Shown here: positions 28,975 to 40,834 of the stretch, piece after piece
How the letters are laid out: the number at the start of each line of letters is the position of its first letter
How positions within the stretch are numbered: position 1 is the first letter of the stretch
Assembly (NCBI RefSeq): GCF_026183695.1
Contig: NZ_JAPFRD010000005.1
Coordinates: forward strand, 62,001-126,000
Source: Alteromonas aquimaris
GTDB lineage: Bacteria > Pseudomonadota > Gammaproteobacteria > Enterobacterales > Alteromonadaceae
Length of the DNA stretch: 64,000 bases
Direction: 5' to 3'
The notes under the pieces: model-generated
Told to the model about the DNA's origin: nothing
What the model saw: only the letters and a program-made list of their open reading frames with translations
The model's database searches: none
Translations under genes and position numbers: made by a program

Positions 28975-29424
28975 TTGGCCAATTCACTCAATACGATCGA
29001 TATTCAGGAAATTCTCGATCTATTACCCCATCGATACCCTTTTTTGCTTGTTGATCGCGTAACCGATTATGTTACCGGCGAATCAATTAAAGCGTATAAA
29101 AATATAACTATTAATGAACCATGTTTTATGGGGCACTTCCCTGGTCAACCTATTTTTCCTGGCGTGTTAATACTCGAAGCTATGGCTCAGGCGGCAGGCG
29201 TGTTAGGCTTTAAAACCATGGGCAAAAGCGACAAGTTGTACTTATATGCCGGAATAGATAACGCTCGTTTCAAGCGCCCGGTGGTACCCGGGGACCGCCT
29301 GGAATTTGATGTTGAGCTTGTCAAAGAGAAGCGTGGTATTTGGAAATTCAGAGGCAAAGCGAGTGTAGACGGCGAAGATGCCTGCATCGCAGAGTTTATG
29401 TGTGCAATGAGAGAGATGAAATAA
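28975..29424 (+). CDS. fabZ: 3-hydroxyacyl-[acyl-carrier-protein] dehydratase FabZ
   Basis: FabZ dehydrates 3-hydroxyacyl-ACP in fatty acid elongation and competes with LpxA for the hydroxyacyl-ACP substrate. The protein has 149 residues (E. coli 151). The hot-dog fold shows [14 protein letters not shown], the catalytic His in [12 protein letters not shown] and the catalytic Glu in LILEAMAQ. The start is TTG with AGGAG six bases upstream. It heads fabZ-lpxA-lpxB-rnhB-dnaE. Confidence 0.97.
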   Translation: MANSLNTIDIQEILDLLPHRYPFLLVDRVTDYVTGESIKAYKNITINEPCFMGHFPGQPIFPGVLILEAMAQAAGVLGFKTMGKSDKLYLYAGIDNARFKRPVVPGDRLEFDVELVKEKRGIWKFRGKASVDGEDACIAEFMCAMREMK

Positions 29425-29425
29425 C

Positions 29426-30193
29426 GTGATCCACCAAACCGCTGTCATTTCAGACAAAGCGAAGATTGGAAAAAATGTAAAGGTCGGCCCTTTTTCTTAT
29501 ATCGGCGACAACGTTACGCTTGGCGATGACTGTGTACTCGAATCGCATGTTGTAATAAAAGGCGAAACGACAATAGGTCAGAAGAACCATTTTTATCAAT
29601 TCGCGTCCATTGGTGAAGATTGTCAGGATAAGAAATATGCTGGCGAACCTACCAGGTTAGTTATCGGCGATAACAATATATTTCGTGAAGGCTGTACGGT
29701 ACATCGCGGTACCGTTCAAGATCAGAGTCTTACAAAAATTGGTTGCCATAATTTGATCATGGTTAATGCACACATTGCCCATGATTGTATTTTAGGTGAC
29801 AACATTATTATCGCCAATAACGTAGCGGTTGCCGGACATGTTCATATTGGTGACTTTGCCATTCTGGGAGGCGCCTGCGGAATTCACCAATTTTGTAAAG
29901 TTGGCGCTCATGCCTTTGTAGGTGCGGGTGCAATTATTCTTCGCGATATACCGCCATTTGTCATGGTGGGTCATCAAGCTGTTCCACAGGGGATTAATTC
30001 TGAAGGTTTGCGCCGCCGAGGATTTTCCAGTGAGGCGATCATGGCCATCAAACGTGCATATAAAGCGCTTTACAGAAACAATAATACCCTGGCTGAAGCG
30101 TTGCAGATAATCAAAGCCAGTGCTCAGAGCCAAACTGAACTCCAACCTCTTGTATCTTTCATTGAAAATACTGAACGCGGTATCATTCGTTAA
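29426..30193 (+). CDS. lpxA: UDP-N-acetylglucosamine acyltransferase LpxA
   Basis: LpxA adds the 3-hydroxyacyl chain to UDP-GlcNAc, the first step of lipid A synthesis. The protein has 255 residues (E. coli 262). Residues 1-185 form a left-handed beta-helix of hexapeptide repeats; the catalytic His lies in NAHIAHDC, and [18 protein letters not shown] is diagnostic. The C-terminal helices start at [12 protein letters not shown]. The start is GTG, one base after the fabZ stop. Confidence 0.97.
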   Translation: MIHQTAVISDKAKIGKNVKVGPFSYIGDNVTLGDDCVLESHVVIKGETTIGQKNHFYQFASIGEDCQDKKYAGEPTRLVIGDNNIFREGCTVHRGTVQDQSLTKIGCHNLIMVNAHIAHDCILGDNIIIANNVAVAGHVHIGDFAILGGACGIHQFCKVGAHAFVGAGAIILRDIPPFVMVGHQAVPQGINSEGLRRRGFSSEAIMAIKRAYKALYRNNNTLAEALQIIKASAQSQTELQPLVSFIENTERGIIR

Positions 30194-30199
30194 GCACTC

Positions 30200-31351
30200 A
30201 TGAAGACCACTCCCGTTCGAATTGGAATTGTCGCCGGCGAACCTTCCGGTGATGTACTCGCAGCAGGGCTGATTCGGGAATTAAAAGTGCTCTTCCCCGA
30301 TGCCATCATAGAGGGTATCGGTGGGGATAATATGCAGGCTGAAGGCTGCCATTCACTTTTTGAAATGGAAACGCTTTCAGTGATGGGCTTAACCGAAGTG
30401 CTAGCGCACCTCCCTGCTATTCTAAAAGTTAAAAAGCAATTAGTGGAACACTTTCTTAAGCATCCTCCTGATGTATACATTGGGGTGGATGCACCTGATT
30501 TTAATCTGCGTGTGGAGACGGCGTTAAAACAACGCGGAATTAAGACCGTACATTATGTAAGTCCGACGGTTTGGGCTTGGCGGGAAAAACGCATTCACAA
30601 AATTGCTAAGGCGACTAACCGGGTATTGGGGCTGTTTCCATTCGAACACCTGGTTTACGATCGTTACAACGTCCCGTATTCTTTTGTCGGCCATACCATG
30701 GCAGATGCTATACCCCTCAAACCAGATAGACAGGCAGCCCGCGCAAAGCTCAAGCTGGCGGATGACCTTACTATGATAGCCGTGTTACCTGGCTCTCGTG
30801 GGGGGGAAGTCAAAACTTTGTTACCCAGTTTTACCGCCACTATAAAGAGAGTACTTTCCAGTAAGCCAGAGACCGTATTTTTTATTCCGGCAGTAAACCA
30901 ACGACGATTTGATCAGATAAGCGAATTTTTACACATTCACGCGCCAGAGTTAATGGATACGTCAATTCATCTAGTGCAAGGTCATGCAAGAGATGTGATG
31001 ATTGCAAGTAATGCGATTTTACTTGCCTCTGGCACCGCCACATTGGAGGCGATGTTATGTAAGCGTCCTATGGTCGCAGCCTATAAATTGGCTCCACTGA
31101 CGTACCGCATCATGCAAAAAATCTACAAGGCTAAGTACTTCAGCTTACCCAATTTACTTGCGGATGAGCGTATCATTCCGGAATTATTACAAAGTGAAGT
31201 GAACGCAAATAATATGGCCCGCTATCTCCTGCATTTCCTGGAACAAGATAATTCACAACTGGTCGAGAAATTTACGCTGTTGCATCAGAAGCTAAAACAA
31301 GATGCGGATAAACAGGCGGCTCAGGCTATAGTCGAGGTGATGAATGAGTAA
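30200..31351 (+). CDS. lpxB: Lipid-A-disaccharide synthase LpxB
   Basis: LpxB, a GT-B fold glycosyltransferase peripheral to the inner membrane, joins lipid X to UDP-diacylglucosamine. The protein has 383 residues (E. coli 382). The N-terminal [17 protein letters not shown] loop, the [11 protein letters not shown] segment and the C-terminal [17 protein letters not shown] and [16 protein letters not shown] are conserved. The end overlaps rnhB by eight bases. Confidence 0.97.
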   Translation: MKTTPVRIGIVAGEPSGDVLAAGLIRELKVLFPDAIIEGIGGDNMQAEGCHSLFEMETLSVMGLTEVLAHLPAILKVKKQLVEHFLKHPPDVYIGVDAPDFNLRVETALKQRGIKTVHYVSPTVWAWREKRIHKIAKATNRVLGLFPFEHLVYDRYNVPYSFVGHTMADAIPLKPDRQAARAKLKLADDLTMIAVLPGSRGGEVKTLLPSFTATIKRVLSSKPETVFFIPAVNQRRFDQISEFLHIHAPELMDTSIHLVQGHARDVMIASNAILLASGTATLEAMLCKRPMVAAYKLAPLTYRIMQKIYKAKYFSLPNLLADERIIPELLQSEVNANNMARYLLHFLEQDNSQLVEKFTLLHQKLKQDADKQAAQAIVEVMNE

Positions 31352-31925
31352 ACTGATCGCCGGGGTTGATGAAGTTGGCCGCGGCCCATTGATTGGCGAT
31401 GTAGTGACGGCAGCTGTCATTTTAGATCCAGCAAAACCCATTGCAGGGCTCACCGATTCTAAAAAGTTGTCCGCCAAGAAAAGAGAGGGGTATGCAGAAC
31501 TTATTAAGCAAAATGCTATCGCTTGGGCAATTGGCAGGGCAAGTCCTGAAGAAATTGATTCACTCAATATTCTGCACGCAACTCTGTTAGCAATGGCACG
31601 GGCCGTGGATAATCTCATTATCAAACCAACGTTTGTCAGAGTGGATGGTAATCGTATCCCCCAGTGGACCTATGCTGCTGAAGCTGTGGTGAAGGGGGAC
31701 TCATTACATGCGGAAATTTCAGCAGCTTCCATCTTGGCAAAAGTCACCAGAGATGACGATATGCTAGCGTTACACGAGCGATATCCTCAATATGGTTTTG
31801 ACGGTCACAAGGGGTATCCAACCCAAGCACATTTTGCTGCTTTAGCAAAGCATGGCGTGTTACCCATGCATAGAAAAAGTTTTAAACCAGTGCAGGCACA
31901 CCTTACTGCATGTATTGAGAAGTAA
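31344..31925 (+). CDS. rnhB: Ribonuclease HII
   Basis: RNase HII cuts RNA-DNA hybrids and single ribonucleotides misincorporated in DNA. The protein has 193 residues (E. coli 198). Catalytic acids are seen in [16 protein letters not shown] (Asp and Glu), in VRVDGNRIP and in the later AKVTRDD. The closing [14 protein letters not shown] is typical of bacterial RNase HII. The lpxB-rnhB-dnaE order is the same as in E. coli. Confidence 0.97.
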   Translation: MSKLIAGVDEVGRGPLIGDVVTAAVILDPAKPIAGLTDSKKLSAKKREGYAELIKQNAIAWAIGRASPEEIDSLNILHATLLAMARAVDNLIIKPTFVRVDGNRIPQWTYAAEAVVKGDSLHAEISAASILAKVTRDDDMLALHERYPQYGFDGHKGYPTQAHFAALAKHGVLPMHRKSFKPVQAHLTACIEK

Positions 31926-31935
31926 GGGTTACTCT

Positions 31936-34900
31936 ATGACATCTCCATTTATCCATTTACGTGTTCACAGTGACTTTTCCATGATGGATGGGCTTAACAA
32001 AGTTAAACCCATTCTGGAAAAAGTATCGGCTATGAACATGCCAGCCGTGGCTATTACCGACCAAATGAATATGTGCGGTTTGGTCAAGTATTATTCCGAA
32101 GCGCATAGTCGCGGCATCAAACCGATAATTGGCACAGATTTCTGGGTGATTAGTGAAGAGTTTGCGACGGAACCTTTTCGTTTAACCCTGCTGGCTATGA
32201 ACAATGAAGGGTACAAAAATATAACCCTTCTTATTTCAAAAGCCTATTCTCGAGGGTATGTATGCCATCGGCCTGCTATCGATCAAGCATGGCTCGCCGA
32301 GCATGCAGAAGGCATTATCGTTTTATCTGGAGCATCTCATGGAGATGTGGGTGTTGCCCTGACGAAAAATAACGCCAAACTGCTTGAGCAATCTATAAGT
32401 TTTTATCAGACCCACTTCCCCGACCGGTTTTATCTTGAACTTATTCGCACTGGAAGAAGTGGTGAGGAAGACTACCTGCATTTAGCGGTGGAACTGGCCG
32501 AACAACGTGGTTTGCCTGTCGTTGCCACCAACGAAGTGTGCTTTATCGAACCTGAAGGGTTTGAGGCACATGAAATTCGAGTGTGTATCCACGACGGCTT
32601 TACCTTAGATGATAATCGTCGGCCGAAAAAATACAGTGAACAGCAGTATTTACGTTCACCCGAAGAGATGCTGGAACTGTTCGAAGACATTCCAGAGGCG
32701 ATAGAAAATACGGTAGAGATAGCTAAACGATGTAATGTAACCGTACGCCTCGGCGAATATTTCTTACCGCAGTTTCCGACCGGTGGCATGACCACCGAAG
32801 ACTTTTTAGTAAAAAAAGCAGAAGAAGGGCTGGAGGAACGTCTTGCATTCTTGTTTCCTGACGAAGAAGAACGGGCAGCGAAACGTGGCGACTACGACGA
32901 GCGTTTAAAAATTGAATTAGACGTAATAAACCAAATGGGATTCCCAGGATACTTCCTTATCGTAATGGAATTTATCCAATGGAGTAAGGACAATGGTATC
33001 CCTGTAGGACCCGGCCGAGGATCCGGTGCGGGCTCATTGGTCGCCTATGCGTTAAGCATTACTGATCTGGATCCGTTGGAATTCGATCTGCTTTTCGAAA
33101 GGTTTCTTAACCCTGAACGTGTCTCAATGCCCGATTTCGACGTCGATTTTTGCATGGATCGTCGAGATGAAGTCATTGACCACGTAGCTGACCTATATGG
33201 CCGGCAAGCGGTCTCGCAAATTATCACTTTTGGTACGATGGCTGCGAAGGCTGTGGTGCGGGACGTAGGGCGTGTGCTAGGGCACCCCTATGGTTTTGTA
33301 GATAGAATTTCCAAATTAATTCCTTCTGATCCTGGCATGACACTTAAAAAAGCGTTTGAAGTCGAACCACGATTGCCTGAGCTTTATAACGACGATGAGG
33401 AAGTAAAAGACCTTATCGATATGGCTCGGATTCTGGAGGGCGTCACCCGAAATGCCGGAAAACATGCGGGAGGCGTGGTTATTGCGCCGACTACCATAAC
33501 CGACTTTGCACCGCTTTATTGTGACGATGAAGGTAAAAATCCTGTCACCCAGTTCGATAAAAACGATGTTGAAACGGCAGGCTTAGTCAAATTCGACTTT
33601 CTTGGATTAAGAACCCTTACGATCATACAGTGGGCTATCGATATGATCGCCGCAGGTAAGGGTAAAGAAATCGACATCACTGCCATCCCGCTAGTGGATA
33701 AACGTAGCTTTAAAATGCTGCAAAATGCAGAGACAACGGCGGTGTTTCAGCTTGAATCACGAGGTATGAAGGAGCTCATCAAGCGCCTCAAACCTGATTG
33801 TTTTGAAGATATCATTGCTCTGGTAGCTCTTTTTCGACCCGGTCCGCTTCAGTCAGGCATGGTAGATAACTTTATCGATCGAAAACACGGTCGCGAAGAG
33901 ATTTCTTATCCCGATGCGGATTACCAACATGAATGCCTCAAGGAAATTTTGAACCCAACTTACGGCATTATCCTGTACCAGGAACAGGTTATGCAAATTG
34001 CCCAGGAAATGGCAGGTTATTCACTGGGTGGTGCCGACTTGCTTCGTCGGGCGATGGGTAAGAAAAAACCTGAGGAAATGGCAAAACAGCGGGCCGTATT
34101 TAAAGAAGGTTCGAAAGAAAATAATATCGATCCTGACTTAGCGATGAAGATCTTTGACCTGGTAGAGAAGTTTGCCGGCTACGGATTTAACAAATCGCAT
34201 TCTGCTGCTTACGCGCTAGTGTCTTACCAAACCCTTTGGCTTAAAGCACACTATCCAGCTGAGTTTATGGCAGCGGTTATGTCCGCTGACATGGACAATA
34301 CGGATAAGATTGTTACGCTGGTAGATGAAGTTAACCGTATGGGGTTAAAAATTCTGCCTCCTGATCTTAATACAGGCCTATACAAGTTCACTGTCAATAC
34401 GGATGGCGACATTGTGTATGGTATAGGGGCAATCAAAGGGGTAGGTGAAGGTCCCATCGAAGCCATTATCGAGGCGCGTGAAAACCACGGTAAGTTTACT
34501 GATTTGTTTGATTTTTGTGCTAAAGTGGATATCAAACGCGTCAATAAGCGGGTACTTGAAAAATTAGTACTCGCTGGTGCCATGGACAATCTAGGGCCTC
34601 ATCGCGCTGCTATTATGGCTTCGTTACCAGAGGCGATAGCCGCGGCCGGTCAGCATGCTAAAGCGGAATCGTATGGACAGTCCGACATGTTTGGCCTATT
34701 GACAACAGAGCCGGAACAAGTCGCGCAGGCATTTGCAGATGTGCCGCACTGGCCCGAGAAAGTCTGGTTGGAAGGAGAAAAGGACACCCTTGGGCTATAT
34801 TTAACCGGCCACCCCATCAATCAGTATGCGGATGAAATTCGTCACTATGCAGATGGTCGGTTGGTAGACGCTAAGCCAACCGGCAAAGATCAAATGGCAT

Positions 34901-35400
34901 CGCTGGTTGGACTCGTGCTCAGTGTTAGAGTGATGACCAATAAAAGAGGTCGGCGTTGGGCAATTGTCACGTTAGACGACAAAAGTGCCAGAATGGATGT
35001 AAGATTTTTTCCTGATGTATATGAACAATTTGAAAGTATACTGGAAACGGATAGAATTTTGCTGATAAAGGGACAGGTCAGCTTTGATGATTTCTCTGGC
35101 GGCAATACAATCACCGCCCGGGATGTGATGGATATAATTCAAGCTCGTGAACAACATGCACGAGCATTGTCCTTAAAAATTGATTTACAGCATTGGCATA
35201 ATGACCGTATTGGGGCATTGGAGAAGGTTTTACAACCTTTTAAAGGCGGCAGTTGTCCGGTCCAGTTTGATGTCATCCATGCGGATGCTGAGGCAACCGT
35301 AGCATGTGGTGCTCAATGGTATGTAACACCAGAAGATCAATTGCTGCACGATCTGAAGCAATACTTGGGTGAAGACGCCGTAGCGCTTAAATATCATTGA
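31936..35400 (+). CDS. dnaE: DNA polymerase III alpha subunit
   Basis: This is the replicative polymerase subunit of 1154 residues (E. coli 1160). The N-terminal PHP domain opens [15 protein letters not shown]. The catalytic aspartates are in [15 protein letters not shown] near residue 400. [11 protein letters not shown], the helix-hairpin-helix region, the OB domain ([22 protein letters not shown]) and the tau-binding C-terminus follow. The frame is open back into rnhB (31852), but ATG 31936 gives the family start. Confidence 0.98.
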   Translation: MTSPFIHLRVHSDFSMMDGLNKVKPILEKVSAMNMPAVAITDQMNMCGLVKYYSEAHSRGIKPIIGTDFWVISEEFATEPFRLTLLAMNNEGYKNITLLISKAYSRGYVCHRPAIDQAWLAEHAEGIIVLSGASHGDVGVALTKNNAKLLEQSISFYQTHFPDRFYLELIRTGRSGEEDYLHLAVELAEQRGLPVVATNEVCFIEPEGFEAHEIRVCIHDGFTLDDNRRPKKYSEQQYLRSPEEMLELFEDIPEAIENTVEIAKRCNVTVRLGEYFLPQFPTGGMTTEDFLVKKAEEGLEERLAFLFPDEEERAAKRGDYDERLKIELDVINQMGFPGYFLIVMEFIQWSKDNGIPVGPGRGSGAGSLVAYALSITDLDPLEFDLLFERFLNPERVSMPDFDVDFCMDRRDEVIDHVADLYGRQAVSQIITFGTMAAKAVVRDVGRVLGHPYGFVDRISKLIPSDPGMTLKKAFEVEPRLPELYNDDEEVKDLIDMARILEGVTRNAGKHAGGVVIAPTTITDFAPLYCDDEGKNPVTQFDKNDVETAGLVKFDFLGLRTLTIIQWAIDMIAAGKGKEIDITAIPLVDKRSFKMLQNAETTAVFQLESRGMKELIKRLKPDCFEDIIALVALFRPGPLQSGMVDNFIDRKHGREEISYPDADYQHECLKEILNPTYGIILYQEQVMQIAQEMAGYSLGGADLLRRAMGKKKPEEMAKQRAVFKEGSKENNIDPDLAMKIFDLVEKFAGYGFNKSHSAAYALVSYQTLWLKAHYPAEFMAAVMSADMDNTDKIVTLVDEVNRMGLKILPPDLNTGLYKFTVNTDGDIVYGIGAIKGVGEGPIEAIIEARENHGKFTDLFDFCAKVDIKRVNKRVLEKLVLAGAMDNLGPHRAAIMASLPEAIAAAGQHAKAESYGQSDMFGLLTTEPEQVAQAFADVPHWPEKVWLEGEKDTLGLYLTGHPINQYADEIRHYADGRLVDAKPTGKDQMASLVGLVLSVRVMTNKRGRRWAIVTLDDKSARMDVRFFPDVYEQFESILETDRILLIKGQVSFDDFSGGNTITARDVMDIIQAREQHARALSLKIDLQHWHNDRIGALEKVLQPFKGGSCPVQFDVIHADAEATVACGAQWYVTPEDQLLHDLKQYLGEDAVALKYH

Positions 35401-35433
35401 GCCTAGCAAAAGGGTAGTAAAAAAGGGTACAGA

Positions 35434-36390
35434 ATGAGTATACAGTTTTTGGATTTTGAGCAGCCTATTGCTGAGTTAGAAGCAAAAATAGAAGAGTTAA
35501 GGCTGGTCAATCAAGGCGGTGAGTTCGATATTGGTATCGAAGAGGAAATTAATCGCCTGCGGGGTAAAAGTGCTGATCTGACTAAAAAGATATTTTCCGA
35601 TCTGGGAGCGTGGCAGATTTCACAGGTGGCCCGTCACCCAATGCGCCCCTACACCCTTGATTATATTAGTAAAGTTTTCGAAGAATTTGATGAGTTGGCG
35701 GGCGACCGTGCATACGCAGACGATAAAGCGATTGTGGGTGGCTTGGCGATGCTGGATGAACAGCCAGTTATGATTATTGGTCATCAGAAGGGGCGTGATA
35801 CTACGGAAAAAATTAAACGTAACTTTGGGATGCCAAAACCGGAAGGCTATCGAAAAGCATTGCGTTTGATGAAAATGGCAGAGCGTTTTAAATTGCCTAT
35901 CATCACCCTGATTGACACACCCGGAGCGTACCCAGGCGTAGGGGCTGAAGAACGCGGTCAAAGTGAAGCTATCGCCAGAAACCTATTCGAAATGGCTGAA
36001 CTAGAGGTACCTATCATCTGCACCGTTATTGGTGAAGGTGGCTCAGGTGGTGCCCTGGCTATTGGTGTGGGAGATCGGGTCAATATGTTGCAGTATTCAA
36101 CTTATTCGGTTATTTCGCCTGAAGGTTGCGCGTCGATTCTGTGGAAAAGCGCTGAAAAAGCACCGTTAGCAGCTGAAGCGATGGGGGTCAGTGCGCCACA
36201 AATTAAAGACTTAGGGTTAATTAACACTATCGTTGAAGAGCCGTTAGGCGGCGCCCATCGTGATCACGATGGCATGGCTGCTAACTTAAAAGCAACGCTT
36301 AAGCAACAGCTAAGCCAACTTATGAGTTTAGATACGTCCACTTTGATGGAAGAGCGATACCAGCGATTAATGTCATTCGGCTACTGTTAA
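35434..36390 (+). CDS. accA: Acetyl-CoA carboxylase carboxyltransferase subunit alpha
   Basis: AccA with AccD transfers CO2 from carboxybiotin to acetyl-CoA, the first step of fatty acid synthesis. The protein has 318 residues (E. coli 319). It shows [18 protein letters not shown] at the start, [39 protein letters not shown] and [15 protein letters not shown], the crotonase-fold oxyanion regions. It lies 33 bases after dnaE and 34 bases before tilS, as in many relatives. Confidence 0.98.
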   Translation: MSIQFLDFEQPIAELEAKIEELRLVNQGGEFDIGIEEEINRLRGKSADLTKKIFSDLGAWQISQVARHPMRPYTLDYISKVFEEFDELAGDRAYADDKAIVGGLAMLDEQPVMIIGHQKGRDTTEKIKRNFGMPKPEGYRKALRLMKMAERFKLPIITLIDTPGAYPGVGAEERGQSEAIARNLFEMAELEVPIICTVIGEGGSGGALAIGVGDRVNMLQYSTYSVISPEGCASILWKSAEKAPLAAEAMGVSAPQIKDLGLINTIVEEPLGGAHRDHDGMAANLKATLKQQLSQLMSLDTSTLMEERYQRLMSFGYC

Positions 36391-36424
36391 CGGTAGCCAT
36401 CAGGTAGCGGGGCAGGAGACACGG

Positions 36425-37762
36425 TTGGATACAATCCGCGCTACAGTTGTAAGTGAACTGCAAACAGCACTTTCAGCAATCACCTCTAAGACTGAGTCTG
36501 TGCAATCGTTAGTTATTGCGTTAAGTGGCGGCAAAGACTCAGTTGTCTTATTAGATATTATTTCACGTTTAGTGGATGACACGAAAGGTGGTTCAAATAC
36601 CTTACCTTCTATATACGCATTCCATGTAAATCACGGCTTAAGCTCAGACGCTGAAGATTGGGAGCAGCACTGCGCCCATATTTGCGCTCATCGGAATATT
36701 CCCTTTCAGTCATGCGCTGTCACCATCACACCTAAACCGCGAACCAGCCTGGAAGCGCAAGCCAGAGAACTCAGGTATCAACGGTTGGTTGAATTTACCA
36801 AGCAAGTGAAAGGCGCAATCGTAACGGCACATCATTTACATGATCAGATGGAAACCATGTTGTTGCAACTCAAACGCGGTGCTGGCCCGCGAGGATTAGC
36901 GTGCATGCAGCTTTTGAGTTACAAAGAGCAAGTACCTATTATCCGACCTATGCTGGCTATTGCGCAGGACGCAGTAAATCAATATGCCAATACGAAAAGG
37001 TTAAGTTGGGTTGAAGATGCATCCAATAAGGATGAGCGATATGACCGCAATTTTTTGAGACAGCAAATTATTCCCCAGTTGCAAGCAAGGTGGCCCGCTA
37101 TTTCCGCAGCTATTGCCCGGAGTGCGCAACATTGCCATGAACAGGCTGTATTACTGGAACAGGTATGCAGGGAAAAACTATGTACCTTGCAAGATGCTGA
37201 ACGCAGACTGGATGTAGTGGCACTAACTGCGTTAAGTGAAATGTGGCAGAAGCAAATTTTACGTGAATGGCTGCGGCAGTTTTTTCCTCTGTCACCGTCC
37301 ACTGCAGTGTTAGCGCAGATCCAAACGATGTTAACCGCCAGAGAGGATAGTCAGCCGCTGGTGGAGATGAGTGACTATTCCGTGAGACGTTTTCGAGGGA
37401 AACTCTGGTGTGTTAGTCGGTTTTCCCATTTACCCGAACAACTAAGTATTCCAGAGGCCGGGCTTAACTTACCAATGTGGGAGAAAACCCTCTGTGTGAA
37501 CTGGCCCGATAATACAACTTCAGATCGCGCTCACATTACGTTAGTAACTGGCATGCCCGCTATTAAATTCAGACCGCTAGGAAAGCTGCACAATAAACGG
37601 CTTAAAGAGTGGTTAAAAGAATGGGAAGTGCCGCCTTGGGAGCGTATTCAGGTACCTATTATTTTTTTCAAAGAAACGCCGGTGGCAGTGTGTTTACAAC
37701 ATGAGATTTTAGTACTTCAAACGCCGCCTGACATACCACCTTTAGATTTCACCTATAAGTAA
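36425..37762 (+). CDS. tilS: tRNA(Ile)-lysidine synthetase TilS
   Basis: TilS converts C34 of tRNA-Ile(CAU) to lysidine, changing its codon from AUG to AUA. The protein has 445 residues (E. coli 432). The ATP-binding PP-loop is SGGKDS at 34-39, followed by FHVNHGLS and HHLHDQMETMLLQLKRGAGPRGL. The C-terminal substrate-binding domains contain FRPLG...KRLKEWLKEWEVPPWER. The start is TTG at 36425 with GGAGAC upstream. Confidence 0.96.
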   Translation: MDTIRATVVSELQTALSAITSKTESVQSLVIALSGGKDSVVLLDIISRLVDDTKGGSNTLPSIYAFHVNHGLSSDAEDWEQHCAHICAHRNIPFQSCAVTITPKPRTSLEAQARELRYQRLVEFTKQVKGAIVTAHHLHDQMETMLLQLKRGAGPRGLACMQLLSYKEQVPIIRPMLAIAQDAVNQYANTKRLSWVEDASNKDERYDRNFLRQQIIPQLQARWPAISAAIARSAQHCHEQAVLLEQVCREKLCTLQDAERRLDVVALTALSEMWQKQILREWLRQFFPLSPSTAVLAQIQTMLTAREDSQPLVEMSDYSVRRFRGKLWCVSRFSHLPEQLSIPEAGLNLPMWEKTLCVNWPDNTTSDRAHITLVTGMPAIKFRPLGKLHNKRLKEWLKEWEVPPWERIQVPIIFFKETPVAVCLQHEILVLQTPPDIPPLDFTYK

Positions 37763-37797
37763 TATTTTTTATAGTATAGGGGAAAGGTATTGCCACT

Positions 37798-38703
37798 TTA
37801 CGCGGCAAGATAAGCATTTTTACCCGTTAGTTTGACCCTGTAAAGCGCTTCATCGGCACGCTTGAAAACAGTTTCTAAATTCTCCTCAGGATGGAAAATC
37901 GCACCTCCAATACTGCAGGAAATATTCTTTTGTTGCATAAACTTGCAGTTATTTACTCGTTGATGTAAACGGTTTGCAACTGCTAATAAGTCCGTCGAGG
38001 TTTCGCAATCGATCAAGCAACAAAATTCGTCTCCACCAAACCTGAACGCTTCATCTGAATGGCGCAAGGCGTGTGCGATGTGTGAGGCAACTTCCTGAAG
38101 TACACGGTCTCCTTCCAAATGACCGTAGTTATCATTCACGGACTTAAAATTATCCAAGTCAATAACTAACAAAGCAAACTGCGAGCGATGGCGATTGCAG
38201 CGACTTGAAAGCCGCTTGCTTGCTTCATCGAACCCTGCTCGATTACCAAGACCGGTTAGCGCATCTTTTGTCATCATAAGCTTTAATCGTTCAAACTCTA
38301 GCGCATGTTGTAACGGCTTGGCGAAGATTTGGTGCATAGTGGCTAGCGTGTTGCGCTCCTGGCGCTCAAGCTCTTCGTAAAAACTGTATACAGCAAAAAT
38401 GTTTTCCCCGCTGGTGGTTATCGCGGTATTCACAAATGGAAGGGTGACTATACAAGGCGCACTAATTTTTTCTTGACCAAAACACATAGCTTCTTTAACA
38501 GAAGCCAAGTCGATCTTTGCCAAAGGTAAAGCCATACTTAGGTGGCGAAAATAAATGGAGCCTAACGTGTCTAAATCGATAGTTGAAAGCAGCTGTTTCA
38601 TAAAAGTATTCATATGATGAGCAGAATATGCTGAGCTTGCTTGCGCGAGTGAAACAAAATTGTCCTGACCTGTGCTATCGTAGATAGTATGGGAAAAATC
38701 CAT
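37798..38703 (-). CDS. Diguanylate cyclase (GGDEF)
   Basis: This 301-residue cytoplasmic protein has a variable, possibly GAF-like sensor region in residues 1-135 and a C-terminal GGDEF domain. The domain start is MTKDALTGLGNRAGFDEAS. The active site GGDEF is at 223-227, and the RxxD inhibitory site RHSD is at 214-217, so product feedback should operate, unlike in the cyclase at 1536-3047. The signal sensed is unknown. It is convergent with tilS. Confidence 0.93.
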   Translation of the reverse strand: MDFSHTIYDSTGQDNFVSLAQASSAYSAHHMNTFMKQLLSTIDLDTLGSIYFRHLSMALPLAKIDLASVKEAMCFGQEKISAPCIVTLPFVNTAITTSGENIFAVYSFYEELERQERNTLATMHQIFAKPLQHALEFERLKLMMTKDALTGLGNRAGFDEASKRLSSRCNRHRSQFALLVIDLDNFKSVNDNYGHLEGDRVLQEVASHIAHALRHSDEAFRFGGDEFCCLIDCETSTDLLAVANRLHQRVNNCKFMQQKNISCSIGGAIFHPEENLETVFKRADEALYRVKLTGKNAYLAA

Positions 38704-38860
38704 GGCTAGGCTCCTGAATATACATCTAAAAAATACTGAGGTTGGTGTTAGTGCTTACTACACTCGTCGAATGGCAAATTTCTGACGATTTTTTACCCTC
38801 AGCAGCTGCTAACAGAAGTGTCAGCAAAAACTATGCCTGTTATTTTTAAAAGGGAGTGAT

Positions 38861-40834
38861 GTGTTGGGCGATATATTTGTACAAGTTGTTATTCTTATGA
38901 TTATTGCCGTACTGAGTGTGGCACTTTTTAGACGGATACACTTACCGCCAATTCTGGCCTATTTGTTTGCGGGCCTCATCGCCGGTCCCGAAATTACCTC
39001 CCTTTTTGCCCATCCGGAAGACATGCATTTATTGGCAGAAATAGGCATTGTCTTTCTACTTTTTTCGCTTGGTCTGGAGTTTTCACTTCCCAAGTTGCTT
39101 GCCATGCGCAATTTGGTGTTCGGCGTGGGCTTATTGCAAATGCTCTTAACCATGCTGGTTTTCAGTTTAGTTCTATTGTTCTTTAATTTTAGTGTACCTA
39201 TCGCGTTAATTATTGGAGGAATGTTTGCGCTGAGTTCAACAGCTATTGTTATAAAACAGGTAACTGAGCTAGGCATTTTAAACAATCGCCGTACACAACT
39301 TGCTATCAGTATTTTACTATTTCAGGATTTGGCGGTAGTCCCATTTCTTATCGCCATTCCAATTATGGCTTCTAGTGAGCACGTAAGTCTTACTACAGTT
39401 CTATTCCAGGCATTACTTAAAGGGGTGTTCGTTGTTGCATTGCTTTTATCCATTGGAAAGTGGGTGCTGCCTTGGATTTTTCGCGAAGTCGCGCGCAGTA
39501 GGACAGACGAACTGTTTGTGCTCACTACCATTTTGATAGCCTTACTGGCAGCGGGTTTAACCTACGCTTTTGGCCTGTCTATGGCGTTAGGCGCATTTTT
39601 AGCAGGCATGATGCTGGGTGAAAGTCAGTATAAGTACCAACTCGAAGCCGATATCCGTCCCTTTCGCGACATATTAATGGGGTTGTTTTTTGTAACCGTG
39701 GGGATGCAGCTAGATTTATCGGTATTGGCTACGCATGGTATATGGATCGTACCAGGCGTATTGGCCTTAATGATAGTAAAAGTGGTGTTAGTACGTTTAG
39801 CGACGCGTTTATTCCACTGCGATCCTATTGAGGGCTGGGCGGCAGGTTTTAAGCTCTGCCAAATAGGTGAGTTTAGTTTTGTCATCGCGGCACTGGCGGC
39901 CACAGAGGGGGTATTTTCTACTCAACTGTCATCAATTTTAATCAGTATGGGCGTGGTGAGTATGGCGATCACACCGTGGTTAATAAATCATAGTCGTAGT
40001 TTGGCTGAAAGACTTGTTGGTATTCCTGAATTTGGTGAGTCTTACGAACAGGAAAGATTCTCTAGTGAAGGAATGCTTAATCACGTGATTATTGTAGGCT
40101 TTGGCAGAGTCGGACAGTCGGTCGCCCGTCTATTAAAGATGGAAGCTATTCCCTTTGTGGCGGTTGATATTGATCCGGTGAGAGTACATGAAAGCCGTAA
40201 CGCTGGCGAACCCATCATGTTTGGTGACGCATGTCAGAAAGATATATTAACAGGGGCAGGACTGGATCAGGCAAAACTACTTTTGATCACCTTTGACTTA
40301 CCTGACAAAGCCATCTTGCTTATCGATGCTGCAAAAAAACTTAACCCCGATATTGAGGTAATGGTTAGAATAAAACGCGACTACCAGTTAGATGCGCTTT
40401 ATCAGGCTGGGGCCTCACACGTGGTACCCGAAATGCAGGAAGGAAGTCTGATGCTGATTTCTCAGGTGTTGCATTATGCAGGTGTCCCCATGTCAAGGAT
40501 CCTCAAGAGGGTACGCGCAGAACGAAAAGGCCGTTACGATCATCTTCATGGATTCTACCCAGGGGAAACCACCGAAATATCCTATGGGACAGAAGATAAA
40601 CTGGAATTTATTCACGCAATCGTTTTAAACGAACATGCCTCATGCTTGGGAAAATCCCTTGAGGAGCTCAATCTATCCCGTTTAAGGATAAGTGTGAGGG
40701 GACTTAGAAGAGAAGGAAAAGAGGCCACTAATCCTGCTGAATCTGAAATTTTACAAAAGGGCGACGTATTAATTATAGCCGGCAAACCAAGACGCGTAGA
40801 GCGGGCCGAGCGTTTCTTATTAGAAGGCGGTTAA
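38861..40834 (+). CDS. CPA2 family monovalent cation:proton antiporter with RCK domains (KefB/KefC/YbaL-like)
   Basis: The protein has 657 residues. About 12 membrane segments fill residues 1-385 (LPPILAYLFAGLIAGPE, LFLLFSLGLEFSLPKL-like, FALSSTAIVIKQ, ALGAFLAGMMLGES are Kef/CPA2 landmarks). An RCK-N nucleotide-binding domain starts near 410 (HVIIVGFGRVGQSVARLLK), and a C-terminal RCK-C (TrkA-C) domain covers about 575-650. It should exchange K+ or Na+ for H+ at the inner membrane under nucleotide or glutathione-adduct control. KefB, KefC and YbaL cannot be separated by eye. The start is GTG with AGGGAG upstream. Confidence 0.92.
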   Translation: MLGDIFVQVVILMIIAVLSVALFRRIHLPPILAYLFAGLIAGPEITSLFAHPEDMHLLAEIGIVFLLFSLGLEFSLPKLLAMRNLVFGVGLLQMLLTMLVFSLVLLFFNFSVPIALIIGGMFALSSTAIVIKQVTELGILNNRRTQLAISILLFQDLAVVPFLIAIPIMASSEHVSLTTVLFQALLKGVFVVALLLSIGKWVLPWIFREVARSRTDELFVLTTILIALLAAGLTYAFGLSMALGAFLAGMMLGESQYKYQLEADIRPFRDILMGLFFVTVGMQLDLSVLATHGIWIVPGVLALMIVKVVLVRLATRLFHCDPIEGWAAGFKLCQIGEFSFVIAALAATEGVFSTQLSSILISMGVVSMAITPWLINHSRSLAERLVGIPEFGESYEQERFSSEGMLNHVIIVGFGRVGQSVARLLKMEAIPFVAVDIDPVRVHESRNAGEPIMFGDACQKDILTGAGLDQAKLLLITFDLPDKAILLIDAAKKLNPDIEVMVRIKRDYQLDALYQAGASHVVPEMQEGSLMLISQVLHYAGVPMSRILKRVRAERKGRYDHLHGFYPGETTEISYGTEDKLEFIHAIVLNEHASCLGKSLEELNLSRLRISVRGLRREGKEATNPAESEILQKGDVLIIAGKPRRVERAERFLLEGG